Of a stretch of 43,561 bases of DNA, positions 31,772-40,196 are shown piece by piece. A program made the position numbers and the translations under genes. Under the pieces are notes generated by a model. That model saw nothing but the letters and a program-made list of their open reading frames with translations. It ran no database searches and had not been told where the DNA came from. Source of the DNA: Aequorivita sp. CIP111184 (GTDB lineage Bacteria > Bacteroidota > Bacteroidia > Flavobacteriales > Flavobacteriaceae); the NCBI RefSeq assembly GCF_900489465.1, contig NZ_UEFQ01000018.1, forward strand, positions 1 through 43,561, given 5' to 3'. The first letter of the stretch is position 1. The number at the start of each line of letters is the position of its first letter.

Positions 31772-33826
31772 ATGAATAAAGATATATTAAAAAAAGCCTT
31801 TAAAAATCTCGTCACTGCAAAAGCGATGACAGAAATTTATGAAGAAAATTTCAAGGTTGTTTCAAAATATGTGCACGCCACTTCGCGCGGTCACGAAGTG
31901 ATTCAGACTGCCTTGGGAATGCAGCTTTTGCCGCAGGATTATGTATTTCCATATTATCGCGATGATTCTATTTTATTGGCTATAGGAATGAAACCCTACG
32001 AGCTGATGCTTCAAGTTTTAGCAAAAAAAGACGATCCATTTTCTGGTGGAAGAACATACTATTCGCATCCCAGTTTAAAAGATGATGACAAACCAAAAAT
32101 TCCGCATCAAAGTTCAGCCACGGGAATGCAGGCAATTCCTGCAACTGGTGTTGCGATGGGGTTTTGGTATAAAGAGTCTTTTAAGTCAGAATTCAAAAAT
32201 GAAACGTCAGAACTTCCTATTGTTGTTTGCAGTTTAGGTGACGCATCTGTTACCGAAGGTGAGATTGCCGAAGCTTTTCAAATGGCCGCTTTAAAACAGT
32301 TGCCAATTCTTTATTTGGTGCAGGACAACGGTTGGGATATTTCAGCGAATGCAGCCGAAACTCGTGCCCAAGATGCGTTTGAATATGCCAAGGGGTTTCA
32401 CGGTTTGGAAGCTATTTCAATTGATGGGACTGATTTTGAAGAGAGTTATAATACTATTCAAGATGTAATTTCAAAAATCAGAAAAGAAAGAAGACCGTTT
32501 TTGGTACACGCTAAAGTTCCATTGTTAAATCATCACACTTCCGGAGTTCGGATGGAGTTTTATCGTGATGATTTGGAGGAAGCAAGAAGTCGCGATCCGT
32601 ATCCGAAGTTGAAAAAGTTGTTGTTGGAAAATGGTTTCAAAGATGAGGAGTTAGATGAGGTTGAGACTTCCGCCTTCGCGGAAGTGACAAAAGCGCTGGA
32701 AAAAGCGATGAAAGCCGAGGATCCAAAACCAGAAGATTTATTCACACACGATTTCGCGCCAACTGAAATTACTGAAGAAGTAGGGGAGCGTTCCCCAAAA
32801 GGTGGTGAAAAAGTGGTCATGGTAGATTGTGCCCTTTTTGCTATTGAAGAATTAATGGCGAAACACCCCGAATGTCTATTATACGGACAGGATGTTGGTG
32901 GCCGTTTGGGCGGCGTTTTCCGCGAAGCGGCGACTTTGGCTCAGAAATTTGGAGACAATCGCGTTTTTAATACGCCTATTCAAGAAGCATTTATTGTTGG
33001 AAGTACAGTCGGAATGAGCGCTGTTGGACTAAAACCAATCGTTGAGGTTCAGTTTGCCGATTATATTTGGCCTGGATTAAATCAACTTTTTACTGAGGTT
33101 TCCCGGAGCTGTTATCTATCAAACGGAAAATGGCCTGTTTCTATGGTTTTACGTGTGCCTATTGGTGCTTACGGAAGCGGTGGGCCATATCATTCTTCTT
33201 CCGTGGAAAGCATTATTACAAATATACGCGGGTTAAAAATTGCGTATCCAAGTAATGGCGCCGATTTAAAAGGTTTGCTGAAAGCTGCATATTACGATCC
33301 AAATCCTGTTGTCATTTTTGAACATAAAGGTCTATATTGGAGCAAAGTGAAAGGCACAAAAGGTGCAACCTCATTGATGCCTTCTGAAGATTATATTTTA
33401 CCTTTCGGAAAAGCTTGGGTTTTACAGGAAATCTGGAAACAGGAAGAAACTGAAACACTTTCAATAATTACTTATGGAATGGGGGTGCACTGGGCGATGA
33501 ATGCTTCCGAAGAACTTGGAATGCAGGATAAAATTGAAGTGGTAGATTTACGAACGCTTCATCCTTTGGATTATGAGACGGTTTTCAAAAGCGTGAGGAA
33601 ATGTGGAAAATGTCTTGTAGTTACCGAGGAACCTTCCGAAAATGGTTTCAGTAGAGGTTTGCAGGGCAGAATTCAAGAAGAATGTTTTCAGCAATTGGAT
33701 GCGCCGGTGATGTTGATTGGCTCTGAAAATATGCCCGCAATCCCGCTTAATTCTGTTTTGGAAGAAACGATGATTCCTTCAACTGAAAAAGTGAAGAATA
33801 AAATACTTGAAATACTAAACTATTGA
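31772..33826 (+). CDS. Fused E1alpha-E1beta 2-oxoacid dehydrogenase
   Basis: Thiamine-diphosphate-dependent decarboxylase component, both chains fused in one 684-aa protein. The alpha part (1 to about 330) has SRGHEVIQTALGMQL, the cofactor-binding CSLGDASVTEGEIAEAF near residue 156 and LYLVQDNGWDISANAAE. The beta part (about 345-684) has GQDVGGRLGGVFREA, FNTPIQEAFIVG, VEVQFADY and the closing EEPSENGFSRGLQ. Such fusions are common in Bacteroidota. Codons at 32666-32685 carry a palindromic DNA repeat, read as TSAFAE within a helix at the end of the alpha part. The natural substrate is not fixed: branched-chain 2-oxoacids are usual, phenylpyruvate is possible given the paa context. Confidence 0.93.
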   Translation: MNKDILKKAFKNLVTAKAMTEIYEENFKVVSKYVHATSRGHEVIQTALGMQLLPQDYVFPYYRDDSILLAIGMKPYELMLQVLAKKDDPFSGGRTYYSHPSLKDDDKPKIPHQSSATGMQAIPATGVAMGFWYKESFKSEFKNETSELPIVVCSLGDASVTEGEIAEAFQMAALKQLPILYLVQDNGWDISANAAETRAQDAFEYAKGFHGLEAISIDGTDFEESYNTIQDVISKIRKERRPFLVHAKVPLLNHHTSGVRMEFYRDDLEEARSRDPYPKLKKLLLENGFKDEELDEVETSAFAEVTKALEKAMKAEDPKPEDLFTHDFAPTEITEEVGERSPKGGEKVVMVDCALFAIEELMAKHPECLLYGQDVGGRLGGVFREAATLAQKFGDNRVFNTPIQEAFIVGSTVGMSAVGLKPIVEVQFADYIWPGLNQLFTEVSRSCYLSNGKWPVSMVLRVPIGAYGSGGPYHSSSVESIITNIRGLKIAYPSNGADLKGLLKAAYYDPNPVVIFEHKGLYWSKVKGTKGATSLMPSEDYILPFGKAWVLQEIWKQEETETLSIITYGMGVHWAMNASEELGMQDKIEVVDLRTLHPLDYETVFKSVRKCGKCLVVTEEPSENGFSRGLQGRIQEECFQQLDAPVMLIGSENMPAIPLNSVLEETMIPSTEKVKNKILEILNY
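32666..32685. repeat. Palindromic repeat P6 (CTTC loop) inside the E1 gene
   Basis: ACTTCCGC-CTTC-GCGGAAGT, perfect 8-bp arms. The CTTC loop is the complement of the GAAG loop of the other members. Confidence 0.85.
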
Positions 33827-33882
33827 ATAGCTAAGCTACTTTGAAAAAAGTGTTTATTTAATTAAAAAACTTGTTATTCTTT

Positions 33883-33890
33883 TAGGTTTG
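33883..33890 (+). promoter_or_regulatory. Candidate -7 box of the T9SS cargo gene
   Basis: TAGGTTTG fits TAnnTTTG, 35 bases before the ATG. Confidence 0.4.
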
Positions 33891-33925
33891 TTAATAGCAA
33901 TAAAATTAATTTAAAACACATTTTC

Positions 33926-35536
33926 ATGAAACCAATAATTACTCTTTTCGCACTATTTAGTGTAGCCTTACTACACGCACAATGGACCACAAATACTGAT
34001 TTGAATACGCTAGTAGCAGAATCGGGAGAGCTTGATATGCAGGCTAAAGGAACTAGCGATGGTCAAACCTATGTTGTTTTTTGGAAAAACGTGGGAGCGC
34101 CGACTAATATTGAATTGCGTATGCAGGTTATGGATGCTGATGGCAATCAAAAATTGGGGAGTGACGGAATGCTTGTAAGCGACCAAATCCCAATGAGTAC
34201 TTCTACCGTAATTATGACTACAGTGGTTGATGCAGATAACAATCTTTATATAGGAGCAACGGGAACTGGTGGTGGAGACCCCGCCTATGTTTTTAAAATG
34301 GACACTAACGGAAGCCATTTATGGGGTGCAAATGGGGTAAACGTTGGCAGCGGAAATGTAGTTACCGTGTTGCCTCTATCTGCAGGTGGGGCGATCGTTA
34401 GTTGGTTGTCTAATTCAGGAGCAGTTATGCAAAAATACGATTCAACTGGTGCCGCAGTATGGCCAACTACCAAACCGCTTACAACAGGCGCAGGTAATTC
34501 TGCTCCCGGCAATTTCTTTGAGGTTTCTGGCGGAGAGTATATTGCAGTTTTTCATAAGCTTCTCACGGGTATTAGCTCATTTTTATATGCTCAACGGTAT
34601 GATGTAAATGGGAACCCTGTATGGGCCAATGCAGTTCAAATTGCAGACAGAGCTACGGCTTTTATCAACTCATATCAAGGTGTACAGGAAGGTGATGTAG
34701 TTTATATGGGCTATTTTGCTTCGGCGGGAAATCGTTTTGATTCATATTTGCAAAGAATAAATCCTGATGGAACATTGCCATGGGGCATAAATGGTTCAGA
34801 TTTCGATACCAATGAAACTGATTATGAAATGGAAACTGAAATTGCATTCCAGTCTGGATCCCAATATATATGGTCAGTTTCAACATATAGAAATGCTAGC
34901 CAGAGTGCGCGTGGCGAATATGTTCAAAAATTTGATAAAATTTCAGGAGCACGTGAATTGACGAATAATGCTAAAGTTGTATTTCCCATTGGTGATGATA
35001 AATCACATGCTGGCTCACTTCAATTAAGAAATGACAGTCCTCTATTTCTTATGGAAGAAGGGGTAGACAACGGAGTTTCACCAACTACTTTGAATGTAGT
35101 TTACCTTGATGAGACAGGTGATTTTGCTTGGCCAGAAGAAACACGTCCTGTTGCTACTTTTGCAGCAAACAAAAGTAGAGTGAAGTTTACGAAACCAACA
35201 AATCTGCAAAATGTTGCAGTCTTTATTGAAGACAAAGGAACCGGCATGAAGATATATGCGCAAAATGTTGTTGATGAAACTGCAGGAGTAGAAGAATTTT
35301 CTAATGCAACGGTGTTTTTTGCAAATCCTGTAGATGATGAAATGATTGTAAACAGTAATTCACCAATTGAAGCAATTTCAATATTTAATGCATTGGGCCA
35401 ACAATTGTTTAGTGCTGAATACAAGGGAGAAACTGAAATAAACCTTAATACGCAGAGCTGGAATTCTGGAATTTACTTTATGAATATTTCCACAAAGGAA
35501 GGAATGAAAAAAGGAATAAAATTGGTTAAGCAGTAA
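33926..35536 (+). CDS. Secreted protein with T9SS type A sorting domain
   Basis: A 536-aa exported protein. The signal peptide spans residues 1-18 (ending LLHAQ). The middle (about 30-450) is a beta-rich, propeller-like region with repeated phrases such as YVFKMDTNGSHLWGANG, VMQKYDSTGAAVWPT and YAQRYDVNGNPVWANA, i.e. a recurring Y..DxxGxxxW unit. The last 75 residues (VFFANPVDDEMIVNS, ISIFNALGQQLFS, IYFMNISTKEGMKKGIKLVK) form the type A C-terminal sorting domain for type IX secretion, so the protein is probably released or attached to the outer surface. No enzyme motif is visible; the function is unknown. Confidence 0.92.
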   Translation: MKPIITLFALFSVALLHAQWTTNTDLNTLVAESGELDMQAKGTSDGQTYVVFWKNVGAPTNIELRMQVMDADGNQKLGSDGMLVSDQIPMSTSTVIMTTVVDADNNLYIGATGTGGGDPAYVFKMDTNGSHLWGANGVNVGSGNVVTVLPLSAGGAIVSWLSNSGAVMQKYDSTGAAVWPTTKPLTTGAGNSAPGNFFEVSGGEYIAVFHKLLTGISSFLYAQRYDVNGNPVWANAVQIADRATAFINSYQGVQEGDVVYMGYFASAGNRFDSYLQRINPDGTLPWGINGSDFDTNETDYEMETEIAFQSGSQYIWSVSTYRNASQSARGEYVQKFDKISGARELTNNAKVVFPIGDDKSHAGSLQLRNDSPLFLMEEGVDNGVSPTTLNVVYLDETGDFAWPEETRPVATFAANKSRVKFTKPTNLQNVAVFIEDKGTGMKIYAQNVVDETAGVEEFSNATVFFANPVDDEMIVNSNSPIEAISIFNALGQQLFSAEYKGETEINLNTQSWNSGIYFMNISTKEGMKKGIKLVKQ

Positions 35537-35564
35537 ATATATACTTATTCTCAATTATTTTTAA

Positions 35565-35594
35565 AGCCTTCTCATTTTTTTGGAAGGCTCTTTT
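35565..35594 (+). terminator. Terminator between convergent genes
   Basis: AGCCTTC, 11-base loop, GAAGGCT, then CTTTTATT. It lies between the stop of the T9SS gene and that of the convergent membrane protein, and its tail touches the minus-strand gene's stop. Confidence 0.65.
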
Positions 35595-36132
35595 ATTCAT
35601 CTTCTTTATCACCATCATGAAAAACAAGTGGATGGTCTTTTTCACCCAAGCCTACAATTTTTATCATATTGATTACTGTGTTATAAAGCATTAATATTAC
35701 CGACACAATCCCTCCGCTTAAAAGGGAGGAAAGAAAAAGGGTTGCCCAATAAATGCTCGAATACCAAGTTGTTGGCAATTCATCAGATTCGGTAATGGGA
35801 ATATTGAAAACTTGAAAGAGAATAATGGAAACCACAAAAAGGATTGTATCCAATTTAGCAATAGTCATTACTTGAAGGTAATGCTCTTTTTTTAGCTTAG
35901 AAGATGAGCCAGAACTTAAACCCAATAGTGTCAGCAAAAGAGCCAAGATTGTTGCTGAAGCAAGGGCAATGGTGTTACATAACATATTTATGCCTGGCAG
36001 AGAAGAGGTTATTAAATTTTTTGCTTCGTAGCCTGAAACATTGCCTAAAAGGAAAACGCCAGTTCCAGTAATAATTGCTGCAATCAGTCCTCCATAAAGG
36101 GAGCGCTGATTATATTTTGAAAGTTTTGCCAT
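35593..36132 (-). CDS. Membrane protein of unknown function
   Basis: I do not recognise a family. The 179-aa chain (starting at ATG 36132; a TTG directly before it is rejected) has about four hydrophobic segments: LYGGLIAAIITGTGVFLLG, a second one around ILALLLTLLGL, a third at ILFVVSIILFQVFNI and a fourth near LLSGGIVSVILMLY. It ends with an acidic polar tail (GDKEDE). Probably an inner-membrane protein with no enzymatic motif. It is monocistronic between a terminator and a 350-bp spacer. Confidence 0.78.
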   Translation of the reverse strand: MAKLSKYNQRSLYGGLIAAIITGTGVFLLGNVSGYEAKNLITSSLPGINMLCNTIALASATILALLLTLLGLSSGSSSKLKKEHYLQVMTIAKLDTILFVVSIILFQVFNIPITESDELPTTWYSSIYWATLFLSSLLSGGIVSVILMLYNTVINMIKIVGLGEKDHPLVFHDGDKEDE

Positions 36133-36484
36133 CAATATTTTTAAATCGAATTTATGTAAAACATAAAATTAATTAAAATATGGATATAATCCCGCATTGA
36201 AATAATGAGTATCAAAAATCAACGGTATTTAGTCATTTGAAATATTATTCTAAAACTAAATTTTCTTTTTGTAAATCTTTTTTAAATTGGATTGGTCCGA
36301 ATAATTTTTAAAATCGTTATTCCAGAAAAGGTAGCATTTATCCCGAAAGTAATATTTGTAATGTACCCAGATTACCTTTTCTTATGCTTTTCGAATTACA
36401 TCAATACTCTCATTCGACTAAGAATTATTTTCTGACTACGAAAAGTTTTTCAGAATAAGATTTTGTTAGTAGTGAGGTTTGAGC
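36133..36484. other. Non-coding spacer, 352 bp
   Basis: No ORF or RNA gene recognised. It contains one 10-bp perfect inverted repeat, AGAAAAGGTA (36324-36333) and TACCTTTTCT (36373-36382), spacer 39 bases. It probably holds the promoter of the minus-strand membrane protein. Confidence 0.6.
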
Positions 36485-37024
36485 TTAATTCTTCATAGCT
36501 CCGGGTGGATATTCCGCTAAAATTTTTGCTACTATTTCACGAATGCGTTCTTCCTTTTTGTCTATATCATATGTTACCAAATCTGCACTTCCCATACCTT
36601 GCCATACAAGATTGTTGGTTTTTGCATCAATCAAATCTATATATAATGTGCCTTCAGTTGAACGGGAAACATTGCTTCCTCCATAATAACTGCCGTAATA
36701 CCAAGGATTCCAACCCCAGCCGTAACCAAAATTATTATTGTAGACATCAACGCGCTCGCGCTCTTTGGTAAAAATGCTAACTAACAAATCTGGATTTTCT
36801 GATTTGGACATTCCTTTCATTGTAAGATTTGATTCAATTGCGCGAAGAATGCGTTTCTTGTCTAAATCGCTGATTTCGGCTTTGTCTATCCCAGGCTTAA
36901 AAAAGGCGAAGGAGTTGTACTCATTAAAATTTGCTTCTTTGTCGAAATCCGTCGCCACGCGAACAGTGGAGCAGGAGGTTAAAATAAAAAGAAACAACAG
37001 CGGTAAAAATTTAAGTGCTTTCAT
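36485..37024 (-). CDS. DUF4136 lipoprotein
   Basis: Predicted lipoprotein of 179 aa. The signal peptide ends with lipobox LTSC (Cys18). The rest follows DUF4136: STVRVATDFDKEANFNEYNSFAFF, then a DLDKKRILRAIESNLTMKGM helix, an EGTLYIDLIDAKTNNLVWQGMGSA strand pair, and a KEERIREIVAKILAEYPP helix. A glycine/tyrosine/tryptophan-rich loop (FGYGWGWNPWYYGSYYGG) sits in the middle. It is located in the cell envelope and its function is unknown. It follows hutU on the same strand after 11 bases, but this may be chance. Confidence 0.9.
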   Translation of the reverse strand: MKALKFLPLLFLFILTSCSTVRVATDFDKEANFNEYNSFAFFKPGIDKAEISDLDKKRILRAIESNLTMKGMSKSENPDLLVSIFTKERERVDVYNNNFGYGWGWNPWYYGSYYGGSNVSRSTEGTLYIDLIDAKTNNLVWQGMGSADLVTYDIDKKEERIREIVAKILAEYPPGAMKN

Positions 37025-37035
37025 AGGAGTTATCT

Positions 37036-39018
37036 TTATTTGAATAAATTATCATCAACAAAATTTGGAAGCGTAACTTTTAAATGCGGATTGTTCTCCA
37101 TCGCACGTTTTATTGCGAAAACAGCTTCTTCATTCCGTGCCCAACTGCGTCGTGCTATTCCGTTATTTACATCCCAGAATAGCATATTTTCCAAACGTCG
37201 TTGCGCATCCTCACTACCATCAAGAACCATTCCGAAACCGCCGTTTATTACTTCGCCCCAGCCTACGCCACCTCCATTGTGAATACTGACCCACGTAGCG
37301 CCGCGAAAGCTATCGCCAATCACGTTTTGGATTGCCATATCAGCCGTAAACCTACTTCCATCATAAATATTTGAAGTTTCCCGATAAGGCGAATCGGTTC
37401 CCGAAACATCGTGATGGTCGCGCCCTAAAATAACCGGACCAATTTTTCCTTCCGAAATCGCTTTGTTGAAAGCGGAAGCAATCTGCAAACGCCCATCAGA
37501 ATCTGCATAAAGAATGCGGGCTTGCGAACCCACCACCAGTTTATTTTCCTGCGCACCTTTTATCCAAGTAATGTTGTCCTGCATCTGCTGTTGGATTTCT
37601 TCTGGTGAATTCTTCATTAAATCTTCCAAAACTTTACAGGCTATCTCATCCGTTTTTTGAAGATCTTCTGGCTTGCCAGAAGCACAAACCCATCGAAAAG
37701 GCCCGAAGCCATAATCAAAACACATCGGTCCCATTATGTCTTGAACATAGGAAGGATATCTAAATTCTTTGCTTTTATCTTCGGAAAGAATAGCTGCTCC
37801 CGCACGGGAAGCTTCCAAAAGAAAAGCGTTTCCATAATCGAAAAAGTATGTGCCTTTTGCAGTGTGTTTATTAATAGCTTCCACTTGGCGGCGCAAGCTT
37901 TTCTGTACATCTTTTTTGAATTGTTCAGGATTGTTGGCCATCATTTCATTGGCTTCCTCATACGTCAACCCAACAGGATAATAACCGCCCGCCCACGGAT
38001 TGTGCAGTGAGGTTTGGTCGCTTCCCAAATCAATATGAATATTATCTTCGGCGAATTTTTCCCAGACATCAACAATATTTCCGTCATAAGCTATAGAAAC
38101 GGTTTCTTTATTCTCTATTGCTTCTTTAACCCGTTTTGAAAGCGCATCTAAATCTGAAATTACTTCATCAACCCAACCTTGGCTGTGTCTGGTTTCAGTA
38201 GCTTTTTTGTTTACTTCGGCGCAGACCGTTACGCAACCTGCAATATTTCCAGCTTTTGGTTGTGCGCCACTCATTCCGCCAAGACCTGAGGTTAGGAATA
38301 AACCACCATTTGTTTCTTTTTTAATTTTCCGGAAGCCGTTCAAAACTGTAATTGTAGTTCCGTGAACAATGCCCTGCGGGCCAATGTACATATAACTTCC
38401 CGCTGTCATTTGCCCGTATTGCGTTACGCCAAGCGCATTGAATTTTTCCCAATCATCAGGTTTTGAATAGTTCGGGATCATCATTCCGTTAGTTACAACC
38501 ACCCTAGGTGCATCTTTATGTGAAGGAAATAAACCCATTGGATGCCCAGAATACACTGCCAAAGTCTGCGCGTCAGTCATCTCAGAAAGATATTTCATGA
38601 CTAAAAGATACTGCGCCCAATTTTGAAAGACTGCGCCATTTCCACCATAAGTAATAAGTTCATGTGGGTGCTGTGCCACTGCATAATCCAAGTTGTTTTG
38701 GATCATCAACATTATAGCTTTTGCTTGTTCACATTCTCCGGGATATTCTTCGATGGGTCGTGCATAGATCTTATAATCTGGACGAAAACGGTACATATAA
38801 ATTCGACCGTATTTTTCAAGTTCATCACGAAACTCGGGTAAGAGCGTGGCGTGGTGTTTTGGCTCAAAATAACGAAGTGCATTGCGCAAAGCCAGTTCTT
38901 TTTCTTCTTTTGAAAGAATGTCTTTCCGTTTTGGTGCGTGATTTATAGATGGGTCATAAGGTTTCGTTTCTGGCAAAATTGAAGGAATACCTTGTTGTAT
39001 TTGTTCTTTAAAAGTCAT
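37036..39018 (-). CDS. hutU: Urocanate hydratase
   Basis: Second step of histidine catabolism: urocanate plus water to imidazolonepropionate, with tightly bound NAD+. From ATG 39018 the protein has 660 aa, the longer form seen in Bacteroidota (classical enzymes are about 555). Motifs include HELITYGGNGAVFQNW, YSGHPMGLFPSH, the MTAGSYMYIGPQGIVHGT region, GLGGMSGAQPKAG and CFDYGFGPFRWVCASG (active-site cysteine region), then HNGGGVGWGEVINGGFG. Upstream in-frame ATGs (39069 and 39096) lie inside the preceding small gene and are not preferred. The other hut genes are absent from the window. Confidence 0.94.
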   Translation of the reverse strand: MTFKEQIQQGIPSILPETKPYDPSINHAPKRKDILSKEEKELALRNALRYFEPKHHATLLPEFRDELEKYGRIYMYRFRPDYKIYARPIEEYPGECEQAKAIMLMIQNNLDYAVAQHPHELITYGGNGAVFQNWAQYLLVMKYLSEMTDAQTLAVYSGHPMGLFPSHKDAPRVVVTNGMMIPNYSKPDDWEKFNALGVTQYGQMTAGSYMYIGPQGIVHGTTITVLNGFRKIKKETNGGLFLTSGLGGMSGAQPKAGNIAGCVTVCAEVNKKATETRHSQGWVDEVISDLDALSKRVKEAIENKETVSIAYDGNIVDVWEKFAEDNIHIDLGSDQTSLHNPWAGGYYPVGLTYEEANEMMANNPEQFKKDVQKSLRRQVEAINKHTAKGTYFFDYGNAFLLEASRAGAAILSEDKSKEFRYPSYVQDIMGPMCFDYGFGPFRWVCASGKPEDLQKTDEIACKVLEDLMKNSPEEIQQQMQDNITWIKGAQENKLVVGSQARILYADSDGRLQIASAFNKAISEGKIGPVILGRDHHDVSGTDSPYRETSNIYDGSRFTADMAIQNVIGDSFRGATWVSIHNGGGVGWGEVINGGFGMVLDGSEDAQRRLENMLFWDVNNGIARRSWARNEEAVFAIKRAMENNPHLKVTLPNFVDDNLFK

Positions 39019-39034
39019 TTTCTGAATATATTTT

Positions 39035-39205
39035 TTATTGATGCTTTCCAGTTTTTTTGTCAAATCCATACGGACAATGACGGCAACCACTTTCACAGCA
39101 ATAGCCCCGCTTTAAGTGATATTGCTCCGTGAAGCATTTGTAGCCTTCGGGTGTAAGGTAATAATCGCCCTCTTCGAGCTCTATTTTTTTCTTTGGAAAA
39201 AGCAT
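39035..39205 (-). CDS. DUF5522-like cysteine-rich mini-protein
   Basis: A 56-aa ORF ending 16 bases before hutU. Its C-terminal half has the pattern YHLKRGYCCESGCRHCPYGF (residues 29-48) with four closely spaced cysteines plus Cys24, which fits small metal- or Fe-S-binding proteins of the DUF5522 type; LEEGDYYLTPEGYKCFTEQ precedes it. The start ATG is 4 bases downstream of a minus-strand TACTTTTG box, so the mRNA may be leaderless. It shares its coding region with no other real gene; longer reading frames on this strand are in different frames. It probably forms an operon with hutU. Function unknown. Confidence 0.82.
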   Translation of the reverse strand: MLFPKKKIELEEGDYYLTPEGYKCFTEQYHLKRGYCCESGCRHCPYGFDKKTGKHQ

Positions 39206-39209
39206 AATA

Positions 39210-39217
39210 CAAAAGTA
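39210..39217 (-). promoter_or_regulatory. Candidate -7 box very close to the DUF5522-like start
   Basis: On the minus strand TACTTTTG is followed by TATT and ATG, the same geometry as at phhA (15293-15300). Confidence 0.4.
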
Positions 39218-39278
39218 CGGATTTCAATGCTGAAAGTTTTAAAATAGAACCAAATCCAATGTTTCGGGATTTAAGCTT

Positions 39279-39286
39279 TAAATTTG
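39279..39286 (+). promoter_or_regulatory. Candidate -7 box of era promoter
   Basis: TAAATTTG fits TAnnTTTG, 19 bases before the era ATG. Confidence 0.5.
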
Positions 39287-39305
39287 CAAAATCAATACTA
39301 CAGAA

Positions 39306-40196
39306 ATGACAAAACACAAAGCTGGATTTGTAAACATTATAGGAAACCCAAACGTAGGCAAAAGCACCCTGATGAATGCTTTTGTAGGCGAACGACTTTC
39401 CATTATCACTTCTAAAGCACAAACTACACGCCACCGTATTTTGGGAATTGTGAATGGCGATGATTTTCAAGTGCTTTTGAGCGATACTCCAGGAATTATA
39501 AAACCTGCATATCAGCTTCAGGAAAGTATGATGGATTTTGTTAAATCTGCTTTTGAAGATGCAGATATTCTGTTGTATCTGGTTGAATTGGGCGAGAAGG
39601 AATTGAAGGATGAAGCGTTTTTCAATAAAATAACAAATTCTAAAATTCCAGTTTTACTTCTTATAAATAAAATAGACATCGGTAATGAGGAATTGCTAGC
39701 CGAAGCGCTTAAACTTTGGCAGGAAAAAGTTCCGAATGCTGAAATTTTCGCAATTTCTGCGCTTCAAAATTTTGGGGTTACCCAAGTTTTCAATCGAATT
39801 ATAGAATTACTTCCAGAATCTCCAGCATTTTATCCCAAAGACCAATTGACCGACAAGCCCGAAAGGTTTTTCGTAAATGAAGCCATTCGCGAAAAAATAT
39901 TGATTCACTATAAAAAAGAGATTCCCTATTCCGTTGAAATTGATACAGAGGAGTTTTTTGAAGACGAAACCATCATCCGCATTCGCAGTGTAATTATGGT
40001 GGAGCGTGAAACCCAAAAAGGAATTATTATCGGCCACAAAGGCTCAGCATTAAAACGCGTGGGAATTGAGGCCAGAAAGGATTTGGAAAAGTTCTTCGGG
40101 AAACAAATCCATCTTGAGCTTTACGTAAAAGTGAACAAAAACTGGCGTAGTGACGAACGGCAGTTGCGCAGATTTGGGTACAACAATAAAAAATGA
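39306..40196 (+). CDS. era: GTPase Era
   Basis: Ribosome-assembly GTPase that binds the 3' end of 16S rRNA. In 296 aa the G1 motif GNPNVGKST is at residues 12-20, TTRHRILGI follows, DTPGI is the G3, NKID the G4 and SAL the G5. The KH domain is at the C-terminus (GHKGSALKRVGIEARKDLEKFFG, about 239-261). Length and order are standard. The last four bases (ATGA) overlap the start of the MtfA-like gene, so the two are translationally coupled. Confidence 0.97.
   Translation: MTKHKAGFVNIIGNPNVGKSTLMNAFVGERLSIITSKAQTTRHRILGIVNGDDFQVLLSDTPGIIKPAYQLQESMMDFVKSAFEDADILLYLVELGEKELKDEAFFNKITNSKIPVLLLINKIDIGNEELLAEALKLWQEKVPNAEIFAISALQNFGVTQVFNRIIELLPESPAFYPKDQLTDKPERFFVNEAIREKILIHYKKEIPYSVEIDTEEFFEDETIIRIRSVIMVERETQKGIIIGHKGSALKRVGIEARKDLEKFFGKQIHLELYVKVNKNWRSDERQLRRFGYNNKK

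Noticed and set aside
39019-39096. Extended N-terminus of hutU
   Set aside because: It overlaps the cysteine-rich mini-gene and reads sequence unlike urocanase N-termini.
39093-39470. 125-aa minus-strand reading frame upstream of hutU
   Set aside because: It runs antisense through the start of era; the DUF5522-like frame at 39035-39205 explains the region.
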